Source: Prosopocoilus inquinatus | Lineage: Eukaryota; Arthropoda; Insecta; Coleoptera; Lucanidae | DNA length: 64,000 bases | NCBI GenBank assembly: GCA_036172665.1 | Contig: CM069870.1 | Coordinates: 40,382,001 to 40,446,000, forward strand | Reading direction: 5' to 3' | Shown here: piece after piece, positions 1 to 9,519 of the stretch | How positions within the stretch are numbered: the stretch's first letter is position 1 | Layout of the letters: the number at the start of each line of letters is the position of its first letter | Translations under genes and position numbers: made by a program | Notes under the pieces: model-generated | The model's database searches: none | Seen by the model: only the letters and a program-made list of their open reading frames with translations | What the model was told of the DNA's origin: nothing

Positions 1-497
1 AAAAAATCAACTGTTTTTTTGACGGGCTGAGTCAGAGTTGGCGTTGTCATGATGGAGAATAATTCGTCGATTTCGATCGTTTGTTCTTATTTGATCGATG
101 ACTTCCGGCAAACAAATTGTAGTATATCAATCAGCATTCACGGTTTTTCGATCCTCTAAAGCAACGGTTGCTACATGTCCAGTTAAACCACAGAAACAAG
201 CAATCATTTGCTTCGCAGCACTGCGTGAACGGACAACTTTTGTTGGTTTTGGTTCATTTTGAAATACCCAAACGGTAGATTGTTGTTTACTTTCTGGCTC
301 GTACGAATAGATCCACGTTTCGTCACCAGTAACGATGTTATAAACTAAATTTGAACGACCTCCATTGAATTTCTTGAGCATTTCTTCGGACCATTTGACA
401 CTGATCAATGAAGCCGATCGAGGCATTGTTTCGGCGTTAAACCACATTTGAAATCGTAAAAAATCATGGCACGAAAATTTTCACGCGAGATTTCCAT
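1..497 (-). pseudogene. mariner-family transposase, internally deleted and cut by the window edge
   Basis: A cut-and-paste transposase of the mariner family, read right to left. Translation from the ATG at 495-497 gives a mariner-like N-terminus (MEISRENFRAMIFYDFKCGL), which breaks off at a stop at 405-407 after about 30 residues. The sequence resumes in another frame with WSEEMLKKF and the GDETW motif that carries the first catalytic Asp. About 100 codons, including most of the paired helix-turn-helix region, are therefore missing. A TGA near 127 replaces the expected Trp just before YTTICLPEV. Near the window edge ILHHDNA carries the second catalytic Asp of the DD34D triad. The C-terminus lies outside the window. 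Two frame breaks plus a deletion mean it cannot make active transposase. The family call is secure; the subfamily is not. Confidence 0.88.
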
Positions 498-1080
498 ATT
501 TACACAAAATTACTTTTTCTCAAATGCTGTACAAACAAAACTAGTCCACTTGGATAGGGTCTGTCAATAGAATTATAGGCGGAAAACGTCAAATTTTTAA
601 AATATGACAGTTGATAAACGCTAACAATTCCAGACCTACTAGATTCCAGAAAATTTCACAGCGGCCCACGTAAGTGACTTACTTTCACAAAAACCCTATA
701 AACTCAAATTTGTTTCCTTTTGTGGTTAGATATTAAACCGATTCGTAGTAGAGCAGGGCAGGAAAATAAATAAAAATATATTTTTGTGTATTAAATGCAG
801 CATATTTAATATAAATAATAATTATTATTGTGGACAATATAAATAACATGCCGAACGTTATTTATCAGACTACTGTATATTTTTTTTCGAGCGAAAATAT
901 GTTTCCAACATTATAGTTCTTTGTGACTATAGGGATTTATGTGCTGAAAATTTGATATCATGTTAATTTATAATTCGGGAGAAATTATAATTAAATATTT
1001 GACTTTAATAAATGATGAGTTGCAAATTAAATGAGATTACGCTTTACTGTTTCTAATAAAATTAGTCAATTAAATAAATT
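498..1080. other. AT-rich non-coding stretch
   Basis: No ORF of note on either strand. The first bases probably include the mariner 5' leader, and the rest is AT-rich sequence up to the abrupt start of the Gypsy element. I searched here for the missing 5' LTR of that element, which should begin like the 3' LTR at 8223 (TGTAGCACGCC), and did not find it. Confidence 0.5.
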
Positions 1081-1121
1081 AATTTAAACCCTAGAAACGT
1101 AACAGTGGTGTCGGTGTGCGG
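1081..1121 (+). repeat. 5' LTR stub and primer binding site region
   Basis: Bases 1081-1104 are identical to the end of the 3' LTR (8406-8429) and finish in the usual CA. The following bases, GTGGTGTCGGTGTGCGG, sit where a Gypsy primer binding site should be. I could not assign the primer tRNA by eye. The upstream 180 or so bases of the LTR are missing. Confidence 0.7.
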
Positions 1122-1201
1122 GTTTGTGCAAATAAATAAACAATTTAAAGTAAATTAAATTTAATCAGATTATTAAATAAGTACAGTATCGGAAAAAAAC
1201 A

Positions 1202-2790
1202 ATGGCTACGAGAAAAGTGTTGTTGAAAGACTTAAAAATGGCCGAATTAAAAACCTAATTGGAAGAACGAGAGTTAGAAACCTGTGGTTTGAAAGGCGCA
1301 CTTCAACAGCGACTCCGATGCGATTTGTTGACAACTGGTGAAGTTCCAGGGACGTTCCTTTTCGAAATTTGTCGATGGTGGTCCCGTCGATTTTAATAAA
1401 ATCTTGAAGGATGAACTTCGAGAACAATCAAGAAATTTAGAGAAAAAGCTTCTAGAACAATCTGGAAATTTCAAGGACGAACTTCGAGAACAATCCAGAA
1501 ATTTGGACAAGAAGTTTCAAGAACATTCTGGAAATTTAGAGAAGCTTCGAGAACAATCCAGAAATTTAGAGGAAAAGCTTCTAGAACAATCTGGAAATAT
1601 CAAGGACGAACTTCGAGAACAATCCAGAAATTTGGACGAGAAGTTTCAAGAACATTCTGGAAATTTAGAGAAGCTTCGAGAACAATCCAGAAATTTAGAG
1701 GAAAAGCTTCTAGAACAATCTGGAAATTTCAAGGACGAACTTCGAGAACAATCCAGAAATTTGGACGAAAAGTTTCAAGAACAGTCAGGAAATTTAGAGA
1801 AGCTTCAAGAACAATCCAGAAATTTAGAGGAAAAGCTTCTAGAACAATCTGGAAATTTCGACAAATTACAGAATAAATCAAACAATCTAGAAACGTAGAC
1901 GAGAAATTTCGACGAGAAATTTCTAGAACAAACAAAAGGACTGGAAGATAAACTAGTGGTAAAAATATCGGAAGAAACAAGGAACCTGCAAGAAAATGTG
2001 GAAGAAATAATATTCCAGCAGGATAACAAAATCAAAAATCTGGAACAATTCATGGCGGTGTTGAGAGTGTTCGGGGATCAGCCACCAGTAGAAACACTAG
2101 AAAATAATGAAACCTGAATTGTGGAAGGACCAGCAGAAAATTCGAAATTGAAAATAAAACCACCAACGTTCGATGGAAAGTCTTCTTGGCCCAACTACTT
2201 CAAACAGTTCGAAGCAGCAGCAAAGGCCAACAGATGGACGGCCAGCGAAAAAGCCACTTCGTTAAATGTCGCCTTGGTATACCATGCGCAGTTGAGGAAT
2301 CGCTGTCAGAAACCCGGAGAAAGTCTTCAGGAATTCGAAGCGGACGTAGCGCGTCTGGCCCAATTGGCATATCCCACAGATCCTGTTGAATTCCTCAAAA
2401 GTTTGACGGTGCAGACCTTCATAGATGGAATCCGTGACCCAGACAACCAGCAGGCATTGAGAATGACCCATCCGAAGACGTCCAAGAACGCATTGGCTTA
2501 TGCCTTGGAATTTGAAGCGGCGAGACGAGTTTCAAGAGGGCATGTCAAGGTGCGAGCGGCTATGGATTTCCAAGAGGAAGAAGAGGAAGAATCCGCTAAC
2601 TCCAAGGGGAGATCTGCTATAAAGGAGCGACCCAGGGAATATACCACCGCCGAGGATGTTCGCCCCATTGTGGAACAGGTCTTCAAGCAGAAGAAGCCGC
2701 TGGTGTGGCCAGGAGGAAGGACATGTTCGCAGGCGATGTCCAAAGCCCAGACAGGATCCAAGGAAGCCACAGTTAAACTAAGCCGGGTCG
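1202..2790 (+). pseudogene. Gypsy gag: SAP domain, coiled coil, capsid, zinc-knuckle remnant
   Basis: Encodes the structural Gag protein. From the ATG at 1202 the first 40 codons read as a SAP motif (KMAELKT, a TAA at about 1256, then GLKGALQQRL), a small DNA-binding fold. A frame shift near 1335 leads into the coiled-coil frame (1338-1898), built of EQSRNL/EQSGN repeats. The same frame continues through a TAG at 1896 and a TGA at 2115 into a capsid-like region (PPTFDGKSSWPNYFKQFEA, later LRNRCQKPGESLQEFE). A piece of capsid seems deleted around 2277. A CCHC knuckle survives only in the +1 frame at 2701-2745 (WCGQEEGHVRRRCPK), its first Cys changed to Arg. An N-terminal SAP domain on a Gypsy Gag is unusual enough to help define this family. 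Confidence 0.8.
1473..1859 (+). repeat. 129-bp tandem repeat encoding coiled coil in gag
   Basis: The motif aaggacgaacttcgagaac recurs at 1473, 1602 and 1731, giving an exact period of 129 bases (43 codons) for three units. Inside each unit are shorter near-repeats of about 11 residues (EQSRNLEEK, EQSGNFKDE), a hendecad spacing typical of a long parallel coiled coil. The units differ by only a few bases, so they arose by recent tandem duplication compared with the age of the element. Confidence 0.9.
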
Positions 2791-2840
2791 GTGCAGAGGG
2801 GCAAACGTCGACCCGTATTCAAAGGCCCCCAAAGACGAAA

Positions 2841-3700
2841 TCCAAACAAGTAATATCCCTACGGCAGTTAACCAGCAGTGTCTTCGTGGGTGTTACCATT
2901 GATGACATTCCTCACACCATGTTATTGGATACGGGTGCGACGAAGACCATCCTAAGACCCGACGTCATTAAGTCATCTGGACGCACCGAGCCGACCAAGT
3001 GGAGACTGAAAACTGCAACTGGAACATCAGCAACTGTCCACGGTGAAGTAGAGGTTATCATCACCATTGGTTCAACTCCAATAAAACACCGTGCACTGGT
3101 GGCAGACATAGAGGACGAGGCAATTTTGGGCATGGACGTCATGTGTGCCCAGGGTTCCAATTGGACTTAAAGCGTGGCGTGATGGCGGTCAATAATGAGG
3201 AGTTGGTTCTACATCAACGAGGAGACGTGACCGCTCGAGTAGTCCTCGCTGAAGATGTTGTATTACCCAGCAGGACTGAGGTTATCGTCGACGCAAAACT
3301 GGACGGTGTTTTTCAAGATGGGTAAGTCATTATGGTTGAACCTAATACTGATGATCAAAGGATTGGAAGAGGAGTCCTCGTTGGGAAAATGTTGTTGACG
3401 GCGAAGAAGGAAGTACCTGTCCGCCTGATAAACGTCAATTGTTTCTCCGTCAATATCAAGAAAGGAACCATCTTGGGAAGCTGCACCATGGTGTCCTCCA
3501 TCTCCCGGCAACTTGAAGCAAACGTGCCAGAAGCAAAAGTTCCAACGAAATTATGGGAAATGGTTATGTCAACACCCCAGGAATTGACTCCAGACCAGAA
3601 GACAAAGGCAAAGAATCTGATCGGCCGCTATCAAGGTGTATTCGAGGTAGAAAATGGATCCAAGGGAAGAACTGATGTCGTGAAACACAAAACAGAGCGT
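2841..3700 (+). pseudogene. Gypsy aspartic protease and protease-RT linker
   Basis: The retropepsin that cleaves the polyprotein. LLDTGATKTIL near 2924-2956 carries the catalytic Asp-Thr-Gly, and AILGMDVM near 3120 matches the conserved Leu-Gly-hydrophobic-Asp segment near the C-terminal end of the fold. The gag frame ends at 3170, and translation continues in another frame from 3143 (FQLDLKRGVMAVNNEEL), with one TAA at 3326, to about 3700. This stretch is the usual linker before reverse transcriptase (MVEPNTDDQRIGRGVLVGK, ELTPDQKTKAKNLI). It ends abruptly at VVKHK, where foreign sequence begins. One frame shift and one stop make it non-functional. Confidence 0.82.
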
Positions 3701-5112
3701 AAACTTCTCGGATGTGTGGGTGACATATTTGTTTTACGGTGTGATCTCGTTACCTGTGTTCTTTCTTTCCTTTCGCGTTTGGTTATTCCTTTCGGTTCAG
3801 CTTGTTTCCTTTTTCGCTATGCGAACTTTTAGGGATTTTTCGTCTTTTCCTTTCCCCCCTCTTGCTCAGTCGGATGCGCATGGGTTTTGGCATTCATTTT
3901 CCCGGCATTCGTGTGTCAGTTGTTCTTTGGCTGTTGCAAGAGAGTGTAGGGGTTTTGTTGGTCGTGTACTGAGGTTTGATTTAGCCGTTGTGGTTGGATT
4001 TCGAGGTTCCATTTTGGGACGAAGAATCGCTTTCCCGTTTGGGGATCTTACCACCTCAGGTTGGATGGTTGTATCTGCAACCTGCGCCTAGATGCGATCG
4101 GATCTGCGCGGCCACGCGTTGACCTTCTGCACCGCCATTTTGTGCCACATGCTCTTCTTTGGTTCTTGAGTTGCGTCTACTTCATTACAAGAGGTGTGGG
4201 TATGTCTAAATATTTCCCTTTTGGTTTGTACTTTGCGTGATTTTTCCTTTTCTTTATTTAGCAAGTCCCCCCTCCTCTTGGTACGGCAGTCGGATTCCGA
4301 TGCTCAGTAGGCCCACGCCACCGTGATTCAGCATGTTGTTCGGAGCGTGCTTTTGTCACCTTTCGAGGGATCGCCGCTTCCCCCAAGCCTGCGGTGCTGC
4401 TGTAAAACTTACTTAATTCTCATTTTTTTTTATTTTTGCTTACGTGCCCCCCCCCCCTTTTTTGTTGTGCTATATTTTAACACTATTCATTGTTATTATA
4501 CGTTTGTAAGGCGAGCGCCTGGATCCATCGCGTAGCGCATCACTTGGTACTTCGGTGCCCTTGTACACTCACGTTTGCTTTATTTGTTGACGCATTATTT
4601 TATTACGGCGGTGTTTTGCCCGCTCGACGCCTTTATTTTTGTAGCTGTTATTATTTATTTTATATTTCGGTCTGTATTGCACAACAGCTTCCTCATTATA
4701 GATTGTTCTATACCAGCACGGGTTTGGCCTTTTATTTTATTTATTTATTTTTTGTTAAAACTTGGGGATTTAACTTGGGGAAAACGAACCATTTGGGTTT
4801 TGAACAAGATCCTGGGACCTTTAGTGTTGAATCTCACTCTGGCCCCCAAATATTTTCCTAGTGAGGTATTTGGCAGCTCACTCCCTCGCAAAGCTACGCT
4901 AGGTGGCGCCCTCTCTCTCTCTCCCCGCCTCCACTCTCGGGAGAATATCGTTACGGCTATCTCGCCGCGTAACCCATTACCCACGACCGTCTCCCTGAGC
5001 TGGGCACTACTTTGCGAGAGAATGCCCTCCATCTTCACACAGGTAGGTTCGACCGTCCCGATCGCGACAAACACCACGCGAGAGATAGTCGCTGGCTGCG
5101 AAGCACGTAGCA
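3700..5112. other. GC-rich insertion within Gypsy pol, LTR-like
   Basis: Pol similarity stops at about 3700 and resumes at about 5110 (NNVTKKDSYPLPRIDD), with roughly 60 expected residues of pol missing. The intervening 1.4 kb is GC-rich with T-rich and poly-C tracts (4447-4458). Its ORFs look like chance and match nothing I know. A TG start near 3714 and a possible primer-site-like tctggcccccaa near 4834-4845, preceded by CA, are what a long LTR plus leader of another retrotransposon would show. No clear target duplication is visible, so a rearrangement rather than a clean insertion is equally possible. The right part (4860-5100) contains a CT microsatellite. Confidence 0.35.
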
Positions 5113-6240
5113 AACAATGTCACCAAGAAGGACAGCTATCCCCTGCCACGGATTGATGATACCCTGGACACCCTGGCCGGCTCAAAGATCTTCTCAACTT
5201 TGGACTTAAAGAGTGGATATTGGCAAGTGGAGCTGGCGCCTGAAGATCGAGAAAAGACGGTGTTTTCCATTGGTATGGGTCTGTGGCAATTCACAGTGAC
5301 GCCATTCCGGTTATGTAATGCCTCAGCGACATTCGAGAGGTTAATGGAGACGGTTCTGAAAGATCTGTCCTGGACAACGTGCATGGTGTACCTTGACGAC
5401 ATAATTGTCGTGGGAAAGACGTTCGACGACCACCTGAGGAACCTGGAAGGAGTGTTCCAGCGGCTTCGCGGAGAGTTGGACTAAAGCTTAGCCTCAAGAA
5501 GTGTTCCAGAAGGAAGTGAATTACCTGGGGCACATCGTTAATGGAAATGGAATCGCCGTGGACCCTGTGAAGATTCAGGTGGTGAAAGACTAGCCATCTC
5601 CCAGAAATAAACACCAAATAAGGAGTTTCCTTGGCCTGTGCACTTACTATCGGCGCTACGTTCCTGGATTTGCAGACATTGCTAAGCCGTTGACGAAACT
5701 CACTGAAGAACGTCGTCCATTTGAATGGGACCAACAGTGTCAAACTGGTTTTGAACAACTAAAGCAGTACTTGATTAGTGCTCCTATTCTGATTTATCCT
5801 CTCCCGGAAGGCAAGTTTGTCGTGGACACAGACGCTAGCAACGTTGGGATTGGTGGCGTACTCTCCCAGATACAAGAGGGGCAAGAGAAGGTGATCGGCT
5901 ACTTCAGTAAAGTCCTATCAAAACCGGAACGGAACTATTGCGTCACAAGCAGGGAATTGCTAGCCGTCATAAAAACGATAGAACATTTCTACAAGTACTT
6001 GTATGGTAGACGCTTCCACCTGAGGACCGACCATGCCGCTCTAAAATGGCTTCTCCGTTTCAAGAACCCAGAAGGGCAAGTTGCACGATGGATCGAACGA
6101 CTTCAAAATCGAACGAAGTACGATTTTGAAATTTAGCATCGGGCAGGAACTAGCCATCGAAATGCCGATGCTTTGTCGAGAAGACTCTGTGCCGAAGACT
6201 GTAAGCACTGTAGTCGTTTGGACAAGAAAGTAGCCACGAC
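5113..6240 (+). pseudogene. Gypsy reverse transcriptase and RNase H
   Basis: Copies the element RNA into DNA. LDLKSGYWQVEL near 5200 carries the first catalytic Asp, and MVYLDDIIVV near 5384-5413 is the YxDD box. The frame breaks at 5484, after QRLRGELD, and continues with VNYLGHIV and SFLGLCTYYRRYVPGFA, interrupted by a TAG near 5592. RNase H follows from 5690: DTDASNVGIGGVLSQ near 5827 carries the first acidic residue, SRELLAV the second and RTDHAAL the third. A TAG at 6134 replaces the expected Gln before HRAGTSHRNADALSRR. The N-terminal fingers of the reverse transcriptase are lost to the insertion upstream. Confidence 0.9.
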
Positions 6241-6313
6241 TGCGAGGACAGCCATTCTTGACGACAAATGGTAAGGCGAAGAACGGCGAAAAGACCAGGA
6301 GAACGACCCGGAT

Positions 6314-7666
6314 TTGAAATTAGTGCTAGAGTGGAAAAGTAGAGACGCGAGGCCTACCTGGGAAGAGGTAGCACCATGTGCACCGTCCGTAAAATCATAC
6401 TGGGCGCAGTGGGACTACATAGTGTTGGATCGTGGTCTTCTGAGACGAAGCATAGAGAATCAGGAAGGCATGGAACACAAGACACAGTTACTAATCCCCA
6501 ACAATAGGGTGCCAGAAGTTCTGAGGGAACTTCACGATGGAACTTCGGGAGGGCATCTGGTAGTTAAGAAGACTATGGAGAAGGTGCGCGAAAGATTTTA
6601 CTGGGTGAACTGCAAGGAAGACGTGAAGGATTGGTGCAGAAAGTGTGCAGTCTGCGCAGCCAGTAACGGTCCCCATAGGCGGGGCAAGGCCCCCATGAGA
6701 CAGTACAACGTTGGAAGTCCTTGTGAGAGAGTTGCCATCGATGTAGCCGGCCCGTTTCCAGAAACGAATGGTGGAAACAAGTACATCGTCGTGGTAATGG
6801 GCTACTTTAGCAAGTGGGTTGAAGCTTACGCCCTACCTAATCAAGAGGCAGTGACTATTGCGGAAGTCCTTGTCAGGGAATGGATCAGTCGGTATGGTGC
6901 ACCTATGGAACTGCATTCAGACCAAGGAAGGAACTTTGAATCGGCCTTGTTCAAGAACTTGTGTACTCTGCTCGACGTACGAAAAACTAGCACTGCACTC
7001 CACCCACAGTCAGACGGAATGGTGGAAAGGTTCAACAGAACCATCAACCGACATTTGTCCAAGGTCGTTTCCGATCATCAGAGGGACTGGGAACGTACAT
7101 TCCCCTATTCCTAATGGCATACCGCTCATCCGTTCATGAGACAACAGGGGAGACTCCCGCGAAAGTGGTATTCGGGCGAGAGCCGAGACTGCCCTGGAGG
7201 AAGGAAGGAACTTTTGAAGTTTGGTGTTAAGCCTGTCGAAGTCTCTGCCGACGAAGATTACGTGAGCAAATAACGCATGAAAATGGACGATATCCACAAC
7301 CAAGTGCGTCACAATATACAGACGGCCAGCGATCGGATGAAGGAGCACTATGACATCAACGCTCAACACGGGGGATACCAACCTGGAGCACTGGTCTGGC
7401 TTTATAACCCCCAAAGACGACGAGGCCTGTCCCCAAAACTGCAGACCTCTTGGGAAGGTCCTTACAAAGTGATGAAACGAATCAACGACGTCGTTTACCG
7501 CATTAAGAAGGTCCCCCATGGCAAACCCAAAGTAATCCACTTCAACCGGATAGCCCCTTACCAAGGAGAAGCAGATGAAGAGACAGTACGAAGGGCGCAA
7601 GTTTCCGAAGTGAACTTCGAAACCACGGTTTGGAGTGACCACGGAGAAGCAACAAGATCTCTTTAA
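6314..7666 (+). pseudogene. Gypsy integrase
   Basis: Inserts the DNA copy into chromosomes. The HHCC zinc-binding domain is clear (ELHDGTSGGHL, then CRKCAVC at about 6638-6658). The DDE core follows: AIDVAGPFP, HSDQGRNFES and DGMVERFNR carry the three acidic residues. The first frame ends at 7114. The sequence goes on in a second frame with MAYRSSVHETTGETPAKVVFG, and after further breaks near 7200-7275 in a third frame from 7277, which contains the C-terminal GPY/F-type module (LSPKLQTSWEGPYKV, then VIHFNRIAPY). No chromodomain is present. A one-base frame change at about 7625 joins this region to the macrodomain downstream. Confidence 0.9.
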
Positions 7667-8366
7667 AATGCCACTGGAATACAGTCTGGCCCACTGCGTA
7701 GCAGAAGACCTGAAAATGTCCAAAGGAATCGCTCAGGTGTTTAGGAAGAAATTTGGCCAAATCGAGGAGCTCCGAAGACAACGTTCCGTGGTAGGCAAGA
7801 GTCTGCAGATCATCGATTCGACGGCAGATCGGAGGCGCCACGTGCATTATTTAGTCACTAAGAAGACATCAAGCGGTAAACCTGACTATCAAAGTATGTG
7901 GAGAGCCCTATATAGCCTGAGGAGACAGCTAATAGAGAACCACCAGATGAAGTTAGCCATCCCCAAATTGGGCTGCGGATTGGACGGACTAGACTGGAGA
8001 GTAATTCGAAGCATGCTGGAAGTCATCTTCCACAGAACAGGAATTGAAGTCCTAGTCTCCAGCCACCACCCACAGGCAATAGTCAGCAACAGCAAAACCG
8101 TAGACTGCTACTTCTTCCAGACGGGAAGTTCCAAGAATGGGCCAGCGTGGAGATTCCGCCACCCTCCTTCAAGACTATCACCAGGAACATTTCGAGACGA
8201 AACGTTTTTAAGAAGGGGGCAGTGTAGCACGCCACCCAGCTCACTACGTAAAACTGAAGGCGTCAAGAAGTCGGTTCGTTATGCGTCATTGGCTGCCACG
8301 CCACCGGGGCCTGTACCGAACAAACTAGACTTTTCCAGCGATGGAACAAACGAGAAGGCAGCGTAG
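7635..8366 (+). CDS. TARG1/OARD1-type macrodomain carried by the Gypsy element
   Basis: Residues 8-142 read as a macrodomain of the TARG1 (OARD1) branch, which in animals removes ADP-ribose from acidic residues of proteins. Seen: DLF at the first strand, LAHCVAEDLKMSKGIAQVFRK for the ligand loop, YLVTKK with Lys76 (codon 7860) and GCGLDGLDW with Asp117 (codon 7983). These last two line up with the catalytic Lys84 and Asp125 of human TARG1 as I recall them. The fold is about 140 residues, the usual size, and unbroken. The frame starts inside the integrase tail, in a different phase from it, so it was either a separate ORF or the polyprotein C-terminus before an indel. The ORF runs past the domain into the 3' LTR; that tail is probably not meaningful. 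Activity is inferred only. Confidence 0.85.
   Translation: MTTEKQQDLFKMPLEYSLAHCVAEDLKMSKGIAQVFRKKFGQIEELRRQRSVVGKSLQIIDSTADRRRHVHYLVTKKTSSGKPDYQSMWRALYSLRRQLIENHQMKLAIPKLGCGLDGLDWRVIRSMLEVIFHRTGIEVLVSSHHPQAIVSNSKTVDCYFFQTGSSKNGPAWRFRHPPSRLSPGTFRDETFLRRGQCSTPPSSLRKTEGVKKSVRYASLAATPPGPVPNKLDFSSDGTNEKAA
8211..8222 (+). other. polypurine tract of the Gypsy element
   Basis: The purine run agaagggggcag lies immediately before the 3' LTR start TGTAGCACG. It is the expected primer site for plus-strand DNA synthesis. Confidence 0.8.
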
Positions 8367-8429
8367 AATATAAAATCGGCCGGGATTCAGGAGTCAGTCG
8401 AGGTCAATTTAAACCCTAGAAACGTAACA
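8223..8429 (+). repeat. 3' LTR of the Gypsy element
   Basis: A 207-bp LTR starting TGTAGCACGCC after the polypurine tract and ending GTAACA. The end is defined by 24 bases identical to 1081-1104. The 3' LTR overlaps the last codons of the macrodomain ORF. It contains a promoter-like segment (listed separately). Confidence 0.85.
8369..8399 (+). promoter_or_regulatory. LTR promoter: TATA box and initiator
   Basis: TATAAAA at 8369-8375 is followed by TCAGTC at 8394-8399, a good match to the arthropod initiator (TCAGT). The spacing from TATA to the initiator A is about 27 bases, as expected for RNA polymerase II. In the lost 5' LTR this segment would have driven the genomic transcript. Confidence 0.6.
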
Positions 8430-9489
8430 ATAATATATTGTTGCCATTAAATAAACAGTACCAGACTCACAGCTGCAAATTTCAGAAAACAATATTTTCA
8501 GAATTGTGAGGAAATCATTGAAAATAATTTCTCACCTGTAACAAGTAGGAATAAACAATTTGCCGTGAGGAGAACACTAATTTGAAAACAAAACAATTAA
8601 AACCACAACAAAGGAACACAAGAAATGTGCAAGAAACCTAACCACTAACACTAAAACTGGGGGTAACAACTGCCACTGCGTATGCCGCGCTCCTGTACCC
8701 CGAACTCACCTAAATTTTAAAAGTAGACTTGTCGGACGAAAACTCGTCTCTGGGCATTATGTACTTCTTTTAGTAAAAGGAGTCTAATTGCATTCCGCTG
8801 GGAGTGCAGTTTCTCTGCCTGAATTGAGTGTCAACTTGCACCAAAGTCCAACGTCAAAAATCTCAGTGCATACCAGCGGAAAACGCTGTTAAATAACTTC
8901 ATGAAAAGTGACGACTGTACAATTGAAAAATTCATCAAGTGGCTTTTGAATTTTTGATAATATTGTGAAACAGGCCGTGAATTAGAACGTGAAACCTCAC
9001 TTTTACAAAATGACTTTTTCAAATTGATTTACTACTTTATGAAATACAACCCCGTTTTTAAGAAACAGGGAGCTTAACTTCTATCACCTCTCAGTGCTTA
9101 CTTACTTTATCTTGAGGTTTGTTGACTCTTCGGCTTATCGAAAACTGTAATAATAGTTGCTTTCTTTTGCTTAAAAATTTGAATCTGGTTTTGAATAACT
9201 TGGATATGGATTCTGTAATTATTGTAACAAGACACCTCAGATTTAAATTATTGATTGACAATTCGTCTCCAAATAACAGCAATTCAGTCCAAATAAAACA
9301 TAAAAATAGTTTCATTCGAAGAGGAAAGGGTGTTATCGATCCGGACTGAAATTTCAAAGAAAGTGGGGATTAATCCGATTACAAAAGAACGTCTGTCTTT
9401 GAAATTAAACGCGTTTGAACCATTTTTTGTGAGCGAAAGAAAGCACCTTTTGAAGCAGCTCCGAGTAGCTCATTTTAACAACTGGAAAG
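8430..9489. other. non-coding sequence between Gypsy and hAT elements
   Basis: About 1 kb of AT-rich sequence. The short ORFs at 9091-9357 and 9119-9349 lie opposite one another, and neither resembles a known family. I see no repeat or RNA structure that I can support. Confidence 0.4.
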
Positions 9490-9519
9490 TAGTGCTGGTA
9501 AAAACCGGAGAAAATTGAA

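Larger units (their letters stand above)
1081..8429 (+). mobile_element. Gypsy LTR retrotransposon carrying a macrodomain, degenerate
   Basis: A Ty3/Gypsy element in the order gag (SAP domain, coiled coil, capsid, zinc knuckle remnant), protease, reverse transcriptase, RNase H, integrase, macrodomain, polypurine tract, 3' LTR. The last 24 bases of the 3' LTR (8406-8429) recur exactly at 1081-1104, which fixes the 5' LTR/internal border. The rest of the 5' LTR is gone, so no target-site duplication can be read. The coding region has about ten stops or frame shifts and a GC-rich insertion of roughly 1.4 kb inside pol. It is richer in G+C than its flanks, which makes its borders easy to see. It is dead as an autonomous unit. 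Confidence 0.9.

Noticed and set aside
1338..1898. Coiled-coil ORF as a host structural protein
   Set aside because: It is in the same frame as the gag capsid and preceded by the SAP segment inside the element, so it belongs to the Gypsy Gag.
3714..5156. Long ORFs at 3714-4091 and 4575-5156 as genes
   Set aside because: Hydrophobic or Ser/Pro-rich chance translations of a GC- and T-rich non-coding insertion; no domain, no conserved motif, overlapping frames.
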